Made by a program: the position numbers and the translations under genes. Positions 1 to 6,765 of a DNA stretch of 10,401 bases are shown in pieces (within the stretch, counting starts at the first letter, position 1; the number at the start of each line of letters is the position of its first letter). This DNA comes from Burkholderiaceae bacterium (lineage in GTDB: Bacteria > Pseudomonadota > Gammaproteobacteria > Burkholderiales > Burkholderiaceae), in NCBI GenBank assembly GCA_947373615.1, contig CANBYN010000042.1, positions 1 through 10,401 of the forward strand. Direction: 5' to 3'. The notes beneath the pieces were generated by a model. The model was not told where the DNA came from, made no database searches, and worked only from the letters and a program-made list of their open reading frames with translations.

Positions 1-37
1 TAATGGGCTATTTTAAAGCCCAACGCCCGTAAGCTGC
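1..37 (-). terminator. Weak hairpin downstream of the operon's last gene
   Basis: Immediately after the stop codon of the metallo-beta-lactamase-fold gene, TGGGCT (4-9) and AGCCCA (17-22) form a 6-bp stem around a 7-nt loop. In the minus direction only ATTA follows before the window ends, so no T-run can be seen. It could be the 3' terminator of the sox transcription unit, cut by the window edge, or a chance hairpin. Confidence 0.3.
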
Positions 38-1012
38 CTACTCGGCCTGAATTGAGAGATAGACGTTATAGGCATTCATACGATTGGCAGCCCGAAATAA
101 GGGCATTCCTTCGTATTCAGACCAGTCGGCCTGTTGATAGGCTTCCTCAAAAGGATCGAGATTAATAGCCGCCCTTGACATCGATTCTCGGAGGTATTTA
201 AGATAATCTCTAGTAAAAGTAATATCTTCTGTGGGCTTGATAGAGAAACCGCCATGACCAGGAATCACAACACTGGGATTTGCCTGCTCGATTGCATCGA
301 GCGCAGCCAGCCATCCCTTGCTATCCGCATGCCCGACAAATGGAATACGCCCCCGAAAGACTAAATCTCCAGCAAAGAGGACTTTTTCAGAGGGAACATA
401 GACCATGAGGTCTTCGGGTGCATGAGCAGGACCTACCCTGCTAATTAAGAAGTCCACTCTACCGACGGTCAATGTCGATTTTTGATCAATCCAGACATCA
501 GCCGAAATCAACTTGGTATTGACATCGACCCAAGGAGCAAAGTCCACTCTCGAGGCTATCAAGCGTAGCTTTGCAGTTTCGGAGGAGAGGTAATTTCTGC
601 CCTCACCCTGAGCATATATCTTTGCTCCAATCTTTTTAAATTCTTGCAATCCATAAATGTGATCAGCGTGATAATGACTCACAATCACCGCAACTACTTT
701 TTGTGGAGTAATTTTCTTGATTTCACCAATTAATTTTTTCGCAAGAATTGGTGAGCCCAGGGCATCTACCACTACTACGCCACCAGGAGTCACCACAAAC
801 CCCGCATTAGAAATAAAATTTTGGTTAGCACTACTCCCCATCTCAGGAAGTCCTTGTACAAAATAGGTATGAGGGGCAACCTGAATCGGATTTAACTGCA
901 TTGAATCGGTCGACTTACTAGTCTCCGCAAATATAGATGTAGAAACAATAAGGGATCCAAGGATCCCTATCGAATACATCATCAATTGAATCCGAATGTC
1001 ACGAAGATTCAT
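38..1012 (-). CDS. Secreted metallo-beta-lactamase-fold hydrolase (SoxH-like)
   Basis: A 324-residue exported zinc hydrolase of the metallo-beta-lactamase fold. An N-terminal hydrophobic segment with a likely cleavage after SIFA (about residue 29) predicts periplasmic location. Metal ligands are visible: the HYHADH motif at 113-118, H197 in a GPAH stretch, G215-D216 and H253 in PGHGG. It resembles the SoxH and quinoprotein-relay metallohydrolase type often found with sox or PQQ-dehydrogenase genes; their substrate is not firmly known, and a role with thiol or persulfide intermediates is inference. It follows the DsrE-like gene by only 11 nt and is the last gene of the cluster. No clear Shine-Dalgarno precedes the ATG at 1012. 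The paired Met codons at residues 11-12 are alternative starts that would still leave a signal peptide. Confidence 0.85.
   Translation of the reverse strand: MNLRDIRIQLMMYSIGILGSLIVSTSIFAETSKSTDSMQLNPIQVAPHTYFVQGLPEMGSSANQNFISNAGFVVTPGGVVVVDALGSPILAKKLIGEIKKITPQKVVAVIVSHYHADHIYGLQEFKKIGAKIYAQGEGRNYLSSETAKLRLIASRVDFAPWVDVNTKLISADVWIDQKSTLTVGRVDFLISRVGPAHAPEDLMVYVPSEKVLFAGDLVFRGRIPFVGHADSKGWLAALDAIEQANPSVVIPGHGGFSIKPTEDITFTRDYLKYLRESMSRAAINLDPFEEAYQQADWSEYEGMPLFRAANRMNAYNVYLSIQAE
951..968. repeat. Perfect 8-bp inverted repeat inside a signal-peptide coding region
   Basis: AGGGATCC (951-958) and GGATCCCT (961-968) are exact reverse complements separated by AA. They lie about 45-62 nt into the metallo-beta-lactamase-fold gene, over codons 15-20. 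The element also makes two GGATCC sites. In the mRNA it could form a short hairpin using the stem's inner bases as loop. Coincidence within codons for Gly-Ser-Leu is possible. Confidence 0.5.
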
Positions 1013-1023
1013 TTGAGTATTAA

Positions 1024-1461
1024 CTAAGGCTTGATGTAAGCGAAGCCATCTTTATATTGAAGGTCTGCTACACGAACCACACCCGATGGCGTGAAATCGG
1101 CGTCTAATATAAATTGATCTTTCTTGAGATTACGATTCTTTAAAGTAATTTCACAAACTTCAAACTTCACACCGCGAGACTTCAAAGCGGAAACCAAGGG
1201 TGCGTATTCGATATTATTTTTTTTATCCTTAGCGCCTTCCATCAAAAGATCTACGCCATTGGCATGGGTAACCACAATTATGGTAGTCTCCGGAGCGGTA
1301 TCAAGATGGTTACGCACATTGCGTAACCCTTTTAAGCCTTGGGTTTCAGCATCATCAATGTGATAAACCACTTTAGTTGGGCCAGCCGCTTGGGTAGCAG
1401 CGATTGAGCCTAAGCTTAATGTCAGGGCAATTGAAAAGATTAAAGTAAGAATTTTTTTCAT
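1024..1461 (-). CDS. Secreted DsrE-like single-cysteine protein
   Basis: A 145-residue protein starting MKKILTL, with a Sec signal peptide ending near TQAA (about residue 26). The start at 1461 is chosen over the upstream Met at 1536 because AAGG lies 8 nt upstream and the signal peptide begins there; the longer form would overlap the soxB end. The mature part has the alternating beta/alpha pattern of the DsrE/DsrF-like family: a VVYHIDD first strand (31-37), an IIVVTHANGV second strand (61-70), and FEVCEITLKNR (100-110) carrying the only cysteine, C103, where DsrE/TusD proteins hold their sulfur-carrying cysteine. DsrE and Tus proteins are normally cytoplasmic sulfurtransferases, so an exported copy within a sox operon suggests a periplasmic persulfide carrier or binding role. 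That is inference. The gene lies 22 nt after soxB. Confidence 0.82.
   Translation of the reverse strand: MKKILTLIFSIALTLSLGSIAATQAAGPTKVVYHIDDAETQGLKGLRNVRNHLDTAPETTIIVVTHANGVDLLMEGAKDKKNNIEYAPLVSALKSRGVKFEVCEITLKNRNLKKDQFILDADFTPSGVVRVADLQYKDGFAYIKP
1308..1328. repeat. Perfect 8-bp stem, 5-nt loop hairpin inside the DsrE-like gene
   Basis: GGTTACGC (1308-1315) and GCGTAACC (1321-1328) are exact reverse complements around ACATT. The element lies in codons for LRNVRN, about 135-155 nt into the gene. There is no T-run, so it is not a classic terminator. It may be an mRNA stability element or simply a result of the repeated Arg-Asn codons. Confidence 0.45.
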
Positions 1462-1469
1462 AGGTATAA

Positions 1470-1473
1470 CCTT
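1470..1473 (-). promoter_or_regulatory. Shine-Dalgarno that fixes the DsrE-like start
   Basis: AAGG on the minus strand, 8 nt before the ATG at 1461. It supports this start over the in-frame upstream Met at 1536, which would place about 25 extra residues before a complete signal peptide. Confidence 0.6.
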
Positions 1474-1483
1474 GAAGTTTTTT

Positions 1484-3214
1484 TTAAATAGGGGCCATGC
1501 CAGGATTGTTCGCAACACCATTAATAATCGGCTCATTCAGTTTGATAGCTTTTACGACTTTCACGTCCCGCAAGTGACGCTCAATAACATCCCAAATAGC
1601 TTCCCCACCAGTATTCTTAGCCTCTTCGCTAACAGGAGCCCAACCAGCTACTTTGTATGTTTTATTTGCTTCAATAGGATTTCCATTCAGTCGCATGTCT
1701 GTAATACGCTTGCCTGAAGTTTGTACTGGGTCAATGGTATATTGCATGCCGCCTACTCGAACCATATCGCCACCCTGTTGATAGTAAGGGTCGGGGTTAA
1801 ATAAGTTATCAGCCACATCTTCCAATATCGTTTTGATGGTCTCACCGGTCATATTGGTAACTGTGGTGTATGGATAGGTAATTGCTGTTTGATCCAACAA
1901 GTTCTCTCGCGTGATTGCTTGTCCTGGCAATAAGCTCGTGCCCCAACGGAAACCTGGTGAGAAGGCAATCTCTGCATTTTTCTGTGCCATCAAGCCATCA
2001 AGAATGAGTTGGTCGAAGCTGCCGTTAAAGTTACCACGTCGATATAAGAGACCTTCAGTAGTGGCTAATTTTTCATTTAACTTAGCTTCATAAGGCGCCC
2101 TGATTTTGGCAATCAGCTTATTCATTGCTGGATCAGCAGCAATCATATTCGAGAAGATTGGGAAGAGCTTGTAGCGGAAATCCACCGCTTTGCCGCCTTT
2201 CACATCAAAATCCAACACGCCTAAGAACTTGCTATTTGACCCGGCATTGGTAACGAGCGTTACTCCGCCAGAGTTTTTCACTTTCACGGGAATAGGAACG
2301 CCATCATGGGTATGACCGCCCAAAATCGCATCTAAGCCACTAACGCGTGATGCCATTTTTAAATCCACATCCATGCCGTTGTGAGACAAGAGAACGACAA
2401 CCTTTGCGCCTTTGACCTTAACTTCATTGATGGTCTTTTGAAGATTCTCCTCCTGAATACCAAACGTCCAGTCGGGCGTAAAGTAACGAGGGTTTGCAAT
2501 GGGGGTATATGGAAATGCTTGGCCAATAATGGCTACCTGAACACCATTTTGAACTTTCATTACATAGGGATTAAATACCGAATCCCCAAAGTCAGCGGTC
2601 TTAATGTTTTGCGCAATAAATGAGACTTTGCCCTTAAAGTCACCATTAACGATTTCCATGACACGCTTTTCACCGAGCGTCATTTCCCAATGTGGCGTCA
2701 TGACATCAACACCAAGCGCTAAAGCAGCATCAACCATATCTTGGCCATTAGTCCATAAAGCGGTACCAGAACCCTGCCAAGTGTCGCCACCGTCAAGTAA
2801 TAAAGCCCCAGGACGATTTGCTTTCATTTGTTTAATCAATGTAGCCATATGGGCAAAGCCGCCCATCTTGCCGTAATTTTGTGCAGCAGCAACGTAATCT
2901 AAATAAGTAAACGCGTGTGCGTCACGCGTATTTGGCGCAATCCCATTAGCCTTTAAGAAATATTCGCCCACCAAGTGAGGCGTCTTACCCTCTTGAGTAC
3001 TAACCCCAATATTTACATTAGGTTCGCGAAAGTAGATCGGTAACAACTGCGCATGACAGTCTGTGAAATGGAGAAAATGCACATTACCGAATTTGGGTAA
3101 ATCATAGAATTTTTGTGCAGAACTCTGTGCGCTAACAAAATTTGATTGCAAGCTCATTCCACCGGCCGATGCAATGGCTAATGCTTGCAAGAACTCTCGG
3201 CGATTTAAAGACAT
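1484..3214 (-). CDS. soxB: SoxB, Sox-system sulfate thiol esterase (S-sulfosulfanyl-L-cysteine sulfohydrolase)
   Basis: A 576-residue periplasmic dimanganese hydrolase of the 5'-nucleotidase family. It releases sulfate from the thiosulfonate bound to the SoxY cysteine. The N-terminus carries a Tat motif (NRREFLQA, 4-11) with cleavage near FVSAQ (about residue 29), consistent with folded export. Metal-site motifs appear in order: TDCH (51-54), DGGDTWQG (141-148), the SoxB-type HWEMT (175-179) replacing the usual nucleotidase GNHE, LSHNGMD (276-282) and GGHTHDG (299-305). Length matches the family. GAGG 7 nt before the ATG is a good ribosome site. It lies 54 nt after soxX, separated by a strong hairpin, so it may be expressed at a different level from soxCDYZAX. 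Confidence 0.96.
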   Translation of the reverse strand: MSLNRREFLQALAIASAGGMSLQSNFVSAQSSAQKFYDLPKFGNVHFLHFTDCHAQLLPIYFREPNVNIGVSTQEGKTPHLVGEYFLKANGIAPNTRDAHAFTYLDYVAAAQNYGKMGGFAHMATLIKQMKANRPGALLLDGGDTWQGSGTALWTNGQDMVDAALALGVDVMTPHWEMTLGEKRVMEIVNGDFKGKVSFIAQNIKTADFGDSVFNPYVMKVQNGVQVAIIGQAFPYTPIANPRYFTPDWTFGIQEENLQKTINEVKVKGAKVVVLLSHNGMDVDLKMASRVSGLDAILGGHTHDGVPIPVKVKNSGGVTLVTNAGSNSKFLGVLDFDVKGGKAVDFRYKLFPIFSNMIAADPAMNKLIAKIRAPYEAKLNEKLATTEGLLYRRGNFNGSFDQLILDGLMAQKNAEIAFSPGFRWGTSLLPGQAITRENLLDQTAITYPYTTVTNMTGETIKTILEDVADNLFNPDPYYQQGGDMVRVGGMQYTIDPVQTSGKRITDMRLNGNPIEANKTYKVAGWAPVSEEAKNTGGEAIWDVIERHLRDVKVVKAIKLNEPIINGVANNPGMAPI

Positions 3215-3229
3215 AATATTCCTCGTATG

Positions 3230-3253
3230 AAAACAGGCCTGTCGGCCTGTTTT
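3230..3253 (-). terminator. Perfect 10-bp hairpin between soxX and soxB
   Basis: AAAACAGGCC (3230-3239) and GGCCTGTTTT (3244-3253) are exact reverse complements around a 4-nt loop. On either strand the GC core is followed by at least four T residues, the form of a bidirectional intrinsic terminator. On the minus strand it sits 15 nt after the soxX stop and only 15 nt before the soxB ATG. It could be a partial terminator or attenuator reducing soxB expression, or a stabilising 3' end for the soxX message. The T-run is short, so read-through is likely. Confidence 0.6.
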
Positions 3254-3268
3254 TTATGTTCCGAATTT

Positions 3269-3907
3269 TTATTGATTAACTGGCGAGGCAGGATCTAAAA
3301 GCAATGCCATCAGATCCTGAATCTGCTGCTCATTTAATAACTTGAAATGCGCAAAGCGCGGCATATTGCTACATGCGTTATAGGCTTTGGAGTTATTAAT
3401 GCGATTCCAAGTGTAGGTAACCATTTCAGTAGAGTAGCCACGAAGTTTTCCGTAGTTCCAAAGCGTTGGCCCAATCGTGCCATAAGAAATTTCTTTCTGA
3501 TCGATCTGATGGCAGTTATAACAACCACCGCCAATTGGAGTATCCGCCTTATCTGTCCAGGTTGCGCCACGACCACTCTGCGCAATCGCTTCACCTTTTT
3601 TCCAGTCGCCGATGTATTTGCCATCCGATGGCTGCTTAATACTATCCATATTCAACTTCTGGATTTTCTCGCGCATCAATTCGCCCTGCTTGCTGCCCGC
3701 AAAGACAGGATCAGAGCAAAACTTTTGGGTTTCATCTTGAGCAATGCGATCCAAACCAGCGATGCCATCAGCTCTAAAACCATCCTTCATCATCTTGTTA
3801 AATTTAGGATCATTCTTTTGCTGTGCAACCGCAGAACCTTGCATAACGACAACTGCAAATACGAGGCCAAATAAGGCTAAGAGGGATTTTATATTTTTCA
3901 TGTTCAT
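3269..3907 (-). CDS. soxX: SoxX, monohaem cytochrome c subunit of SoxXA
   Basis: A 212-residue exported c-type cytochrome, partner of SoxA. SoxXA forms the bond between thiosulfate and the SoxY cysteine and takes the electrons. A signal peptide (1 to about 29, ending SAVAQ) is followed by an N-terminal extension, then one haem site CYNCH (C129, C132, H133) and the distal ligand candidate M182 in NMPRF. C64 and C179 are extra cysteines that could form a disulfide. The long N-terminal part before the haem resembles the larger SoxX subgroup. It starts 19 nt after the soxA stop. ATG codons at 3907 and 3901 are both possible because AGAG-rich sequence precedes both. The haem motif plus position beside soxA makes the call firm. 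Confidence 0.94.
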   Translation of the reverse strand: MNMKNIKSLLALFGLVFAVVVMQGSAVAQQKNDPKFNKMMKDGFRADGIAGLDRIAQDETQKFCSDPVFAGSKQGELMREKIQKLNMDSIKQPSDGKYIGDWKKGEAIAQSGRGATWTDKADTPIGGGCYNCHQIDQKEISYGTIGPTLWNYGKLRGYSTEMVTYTWNRINNSKAYNACSNMPRFAHFKLLNEQQIQDLMALLLDPASPVNQ

Positions 3908-3926
3908 ATTCTCTGTCTCTTATCCA

Positions 3927-4739
3927 TTAACGCTTTAAACCAGGGGTTTCAACTGTGCCACCATTAGCGTTTTTGGCCATATATATAGATAAAGCAATAG
4001 TCAGATCAGAGCCGTAAATTGGAAACGGAAAACGTTGCTGACGGAAGCAGTCATTTAAACGCTGCTGCATTGTCCAAAACTGTCCACTAGATACGCGATA
4101 GGCTGGCCAATATCCCCAACCTAAAGCGGCACCCTTTTGAGTAGTGAGATTTGGTAAGTCTTGTAAACGAATACGTTTACCATCTTCTCCGTGACAGGAT
4201 GCACAAGAGAAATCCATTGGACCGCCTTCAAAATAAAATGCGCGCTTACCCAGCTCATACATTTCTTTTTCTTTTGGATGATTGGCGCTTACTTTAATTT
4301 TATCGCCTTTTGATAAGGTGACGACGTAAGCAACAATCGCTTCCATGTCCTTCTTTGGCCCTTTTTGGAAGGGAGCGTCTATCATCTCTTGAGGATTGCG
4401 CCCTTGTAAAACCTGCATGCAAGTCATTAATCTAGATTCAAGATCTTGCACCTTATTGGTATCTTTAAAATAGCGTGGCAATTGCGCTGCCGCACCCTTA
4501 ACTACACCTGGCCCCAAACCTAGGTCACACTTTTCAAGCGTGGCATTTTTGGGGCCTGCGGGCTTTTTCCAAAGCTCTTCACCAGCAGCCTCATATAGTT
4601 CTGAAGGATTTCCATCTGCAATCATCTCGCGATATTTTGCGATATCGTCTGTGGCACTTTGCGCATACACTGAAGATGAAATTGACAACAAAAATGTCAA
4701 GAGTCCTGAGACTAAGCCCAAGGTGAGTTTACGCTGCAT
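3927..4739 (-). CDS. soxA: SoxA, catalytic cytochrome subunit of SoxXA
   Basis: A 270-residue periplasmic cytochrome that catalyses oxidative coupling of thiosulfate to SoxY. The signal peptide ends near SVYAQ (about residue 26). Only one CxxCH is present (CASCH, C179, C182, H183). In place of the other haem site there are single cysteines C71 and C107, the expected disulfide of monohaem SoxA. C231 in NDCFRQQR is the conserved catalytic cysteine, known in the family as a persulfide-bearing axial haem ligand. AAGGG 7 nt before the ATG at 4739 supports the start. It lies 48 nt after soxZ and 19 nt before soxX. Confidence 0.96.
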   Translation of the reverse strand: MQRKLTLGLVSGLLTFLLSISSSVYAQSATDDIAKYREMIADGNPSELYEAAGEELWKKPAGPKNATLEKCDLGLGPGVVKGAAAQLPRYFKDTNKVQDLESRLMTCMQVLQGRNPQEMIDAPFQKGPKKDMEAIVAYVVTLSKGDKIKVSANHPKEKEMYELGKRAFYFEGGPMDFSCASCHGEDGKRIRLQDLPNLTTQKGAALGWGYWPAYRVSSGQFWTMQQRLNDCFRQQRFPFPIYGSDLTIALSIYMAKNANGGTVETPGLKR

Positions 4740-4787
4740 TTGTTACCCTTTCAAAACCATAGAGACGGTAAAGCTGAATAGCCCTGA

Positions 4788-5096
4788 TTAAGAAGCAGTT
4801 GCTTCATCAGTGCGCTTATCGCCTTTGCTATCAACCCAACTTACCACCACTTTGTCGCCCTTGGCGCCCTTGTACTTAAAGTTCAAGAATGGATCCTTAG
4901 AAACCGCTGGACCAAATTGACCGTTTAAAACATCTTTGCCATTTGCTTTTACATTAATAGTGCTGATGTGCCAAGCAGGAATTACTTTGCCAGCTGCATC
5001 TTTACGTTGACCAGATTCCATATCGTGCTTCATCAAAATTTTTACATCCACAATTCCACCGTTCTCAGCAGCTCTTACGCGCATTGGATCAGACAT
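4788..5096 (-). CDS. soxZ: SoxZ, sulfur-carrier scaffold subunit of SoxYZ
   Basis: A 102-residue immunoglobulin-like beta-sandwich subunit that pairs with SoxY to form the carrier on which all Sox intermediates are bound. It has no signal peptide and no cysteine. The family is exported as a complex with Tat-targeted SoxY, which fits both genes here. Recognisable family stretches are VDVKILMKHDMESGQR (residues 16-31), the IPAWHI segment and the FGPAVSKDPF segment in the middle. AGAGGA 4 nt before the ATG is a strong ribosome site. It lies 56 nt after soxY. Confidence 0.95.
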   Translation of the reverse strand: MSDPMRVRAAENGGIVDVKILMKHDMESGQRKDAAGKVIPAWHISTINVKANGKDVLNGQFGPAVSKDPFLNFKYKGAKGDKVVVSWVDSKGDKRTDEATAS

Positions 5097-5152
5097 GTTT
5101 TCCTCTTGTAATCTAGTAATTTGTTAATGTTATTAGTTCGAGTGGATGACGA

Positions 5153-5605
5153 TTAGCCACCGCAACCACCTAATGTCACTTTGACCTCTTTAACGGCCAT
5201 GCTCCATTTGCCATCCGCTTTTACTAAAGCGTATACGTTGGAAGTTTGACCCATCTTGATACGAGTAGTCACAAATGGCTCTGTGCCCGCCGGAAGAAAG
5301 AATTGAGCAGCTAAGGCACTTGGGTTCTTCTCAACCAAAATAGCCATTTGCTCTGCTTTAAGAGTGGTTGTAATTCCAACAGGAACTACTGCACCATTTT
5401 CTGCAATATCTGGAGCATTCAAAGTAACGGCACTAGATTTGTCTGGACTACCAGTACCCAAGATTTTAAACACATCATCTAAACTTTTGCCTTCAAAAGC
5501 GGCTTTATTCCACTCTTGAGCTTGGGCTACGCTAATGAGACCCGCAGAAGCCATCAAGCCGAATATGGCTGAATATTTCAATAAACTGCGTCGCTGCTGA
5601 TTCAT
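5153..5605 (-). CDS. soxY: SoxY, sulfur-carrier protein with C-terminal cysteine
   Basis: A 150-residue periplasmic carrier whose sole cysteine, C148 in the terminal GGCGG, is the swinging arm to which thiosulfate sulfur is attached and processed by SoxXA, SoxB and SoxCD. The N-terminus has a twin-arginine motif (QQRRSLLKYS, 3-12), a hydrophobic stretch and an AQA cleavage site near residue 29, consistent with Tat export of the SoxYZ dimer. GAGGAG a few nt before the ATG gives a strong start. It lies 80 nt downstream of soxD. That gap is AT-rich with no gene and no clear promoter, though a weak internal one cannot be excluded. Confidence 0.96.
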   Translation of the reverse strand: MNQQRRSLLKYSAIFGLMASAGLISVAQAQEWNKAAFEGKSLDDVFKILGTGSPDKSSAVTLNAPDIAENGAVVPVGITTTLKAEQMAILVEKNPSALAAQFFLPAGTEPFVTTRIKMGQTSNVYALVKADGKWSMAVKEVKVTLGGCGG

Positions 5606-5685
5606 AAAAACTCCTCTATTAATCTTTTACTAAGAATATATTAACTTTTACCGCTATACCTTGCTCGTAATTACTGATCTGCTGC

Positions 5686-6765
5686 TCATTTACCCCCAGA
5701 AAGAACCCAAGTTACCAAAGTCTTCCGATCTTCATCGGATAACTGTGACTGTGGAGGCATTGGAATAGGACCCCAAACCCCTGATCCGCCATTTTTTACC
5801 TTAGCCATCAACTTATCCAGAGCCCCGCTCTGTCCTTGGTACTTGGCAGAAATATCGGCTATAGAGGGACCCACCAGCTTTGTACTTATTGCATGACACG
5901 CAGAACAATTCTCATTTTTGAACATCGCCGCAGGACCTTTGGCAGCAGCATGTGTTTCCGCAGCATGCGCTAATCCTTCGCCTGAAGTACCTGGTAATTT
6001 AGCAAGGGGAGGTTTGGTGGAGTCCGATCCTCTAAATGGTCCATATTGACGATTCTGCTCTGCAATGTTGCCATGGGCATTTCTGGCGTATTCTGGCAAT
6101 TCTGAGCCAATCTGTACAAATGCAACACAGTTAGTCATGCAAGCGTTACCGTTCACGTCAGGCTTGCCTTTAGAGTTCCATAAACCATGCTTCAAAGTCA
6201 TGCCATTTCGATTTGGCATCTTCTTCTGCACTTCGGCAATATTGGAATTGCTTAGAACATAATCGTCTGGCACTACCTCGGCCATACTAAGGAGATAGGC
6301 AACCACTGCATAGGTATCGTCAGCAGATAGTGACCTAGGGGAATTCCAGGGCATTGCACGATAAATGTAGTCCCACAGCGAAGAAACGGTTGCCACCTTC
6401 ATGATGGTTGTTCTCTGTGGTTGTTTTCTATCCGAAAGAGAAGCAACTCTTCCAGTCTTAACGTCATCTAAAGTGGTGCCACCGATGATCGGAGTAAAAA
6501 TCTCATTCGATTCACCGAAGGTGCCATGACAAACGGCGCATTTTGTCTCCCAAATTTGCTGCCCCATTTCGGCTGAGCCAGATCCTTTTGGAAGCCCTTT
6601 GAAGTCTGGGCGAACATCAATATCCCATGCCTCAACTTCGGCAGGTGTCGCATCTCTACCAATACTAGGATATCGAACACTAGCATTTTGTGCGCCTGCA
6701 TTAACAGCGACAAAAACTGCTACCAGCAATGTTACGGAAGTAGCAAGCTTAACCAACTTGAACAT
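5686..6765 (-). CDS. soxD: SoxD, dihaem cytochrome c subunit of sulfur dehydrogenase SoxCD
   Basis: A 359-residue exported dihaem cytochrome that passes electrons from the SoxC molybdenum site. The start at 6765 (MFKLVKL) is chosen over the in-frame ATG at 6780 because GGGGAGGT lies just before it and the signal peptide (ending NAGAQ, about residue 25) begins there. Haem sites are CAVCH (C76, C79, H80) and CSACH (C287, C290, H291), and PMPP (M336) is the likely distal ligand of the second. Between them is a region with a CMTNC pair (C209, C213), then an Ala/His-rich linker of about residues 262-280. The first 17 nt overlap the end of soxC, implying translational coupling of the two subunits. 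Confidence 0.94.
   Translation of the reverse strand: MFKLVKLATSVTLLVAVFVAVNAGAQNASVRYPSIGRDATPAEVEAWDIDVRPDFKGLPKGSGSAEMGQQIWETKCAVCHGTFGESNEIFTPIIGGTTLDDVKTGRVASLSDRKQPQRTTIMKVATVSSLWDYIYRAMPWNSPRSLSADDTYAVVAYLLSMAEVVPDDYVLSNSNIAEVQKKMPNRNGMTLKHGLWNSKGKPDVNGNACMTNCVAFVQIGSELPEYARNAHGNIAEQNRQYGPFRGSDSTKPPLAKLPGTSGEGLAHAAETHAAAKGPAAMFKNENCSACHAISTKLVGPSIADISAKYQGQSGALDKLMAKVKNGGSGVWGPIPMPPQSQLSDEDRKTLVTWVLSGGK

Noticed and set aside
1024..1536. DsrE-like protein starting at 1536
   Set aside because: It would overlap the soxB 3' end and add residues before a complete signal peptide; the Met at 1461 has its own Shine-Dalgarno.
3347..3874. 175-codon plus-strand frame antisense to soxX
   Set aside because: It lies wholly opposite a clear cytochrome gene and shows no recognisable domain or ribosome site; it is most simply a shadow frame.
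4163..4180. GTAAACG-AATA-CGTTTAC inverted repeat inside soxA
   Set aside because: A 7-bp stem in a coding region with no T-run and no special position; expected by chance at this scale.
5606..5685. Internal promoter in the soxD-soxY gap
   Set aside because: TATATT-like boxes occur in this AT-rich 80 nt, but no -35 partner at suitable spacing was found by eye.
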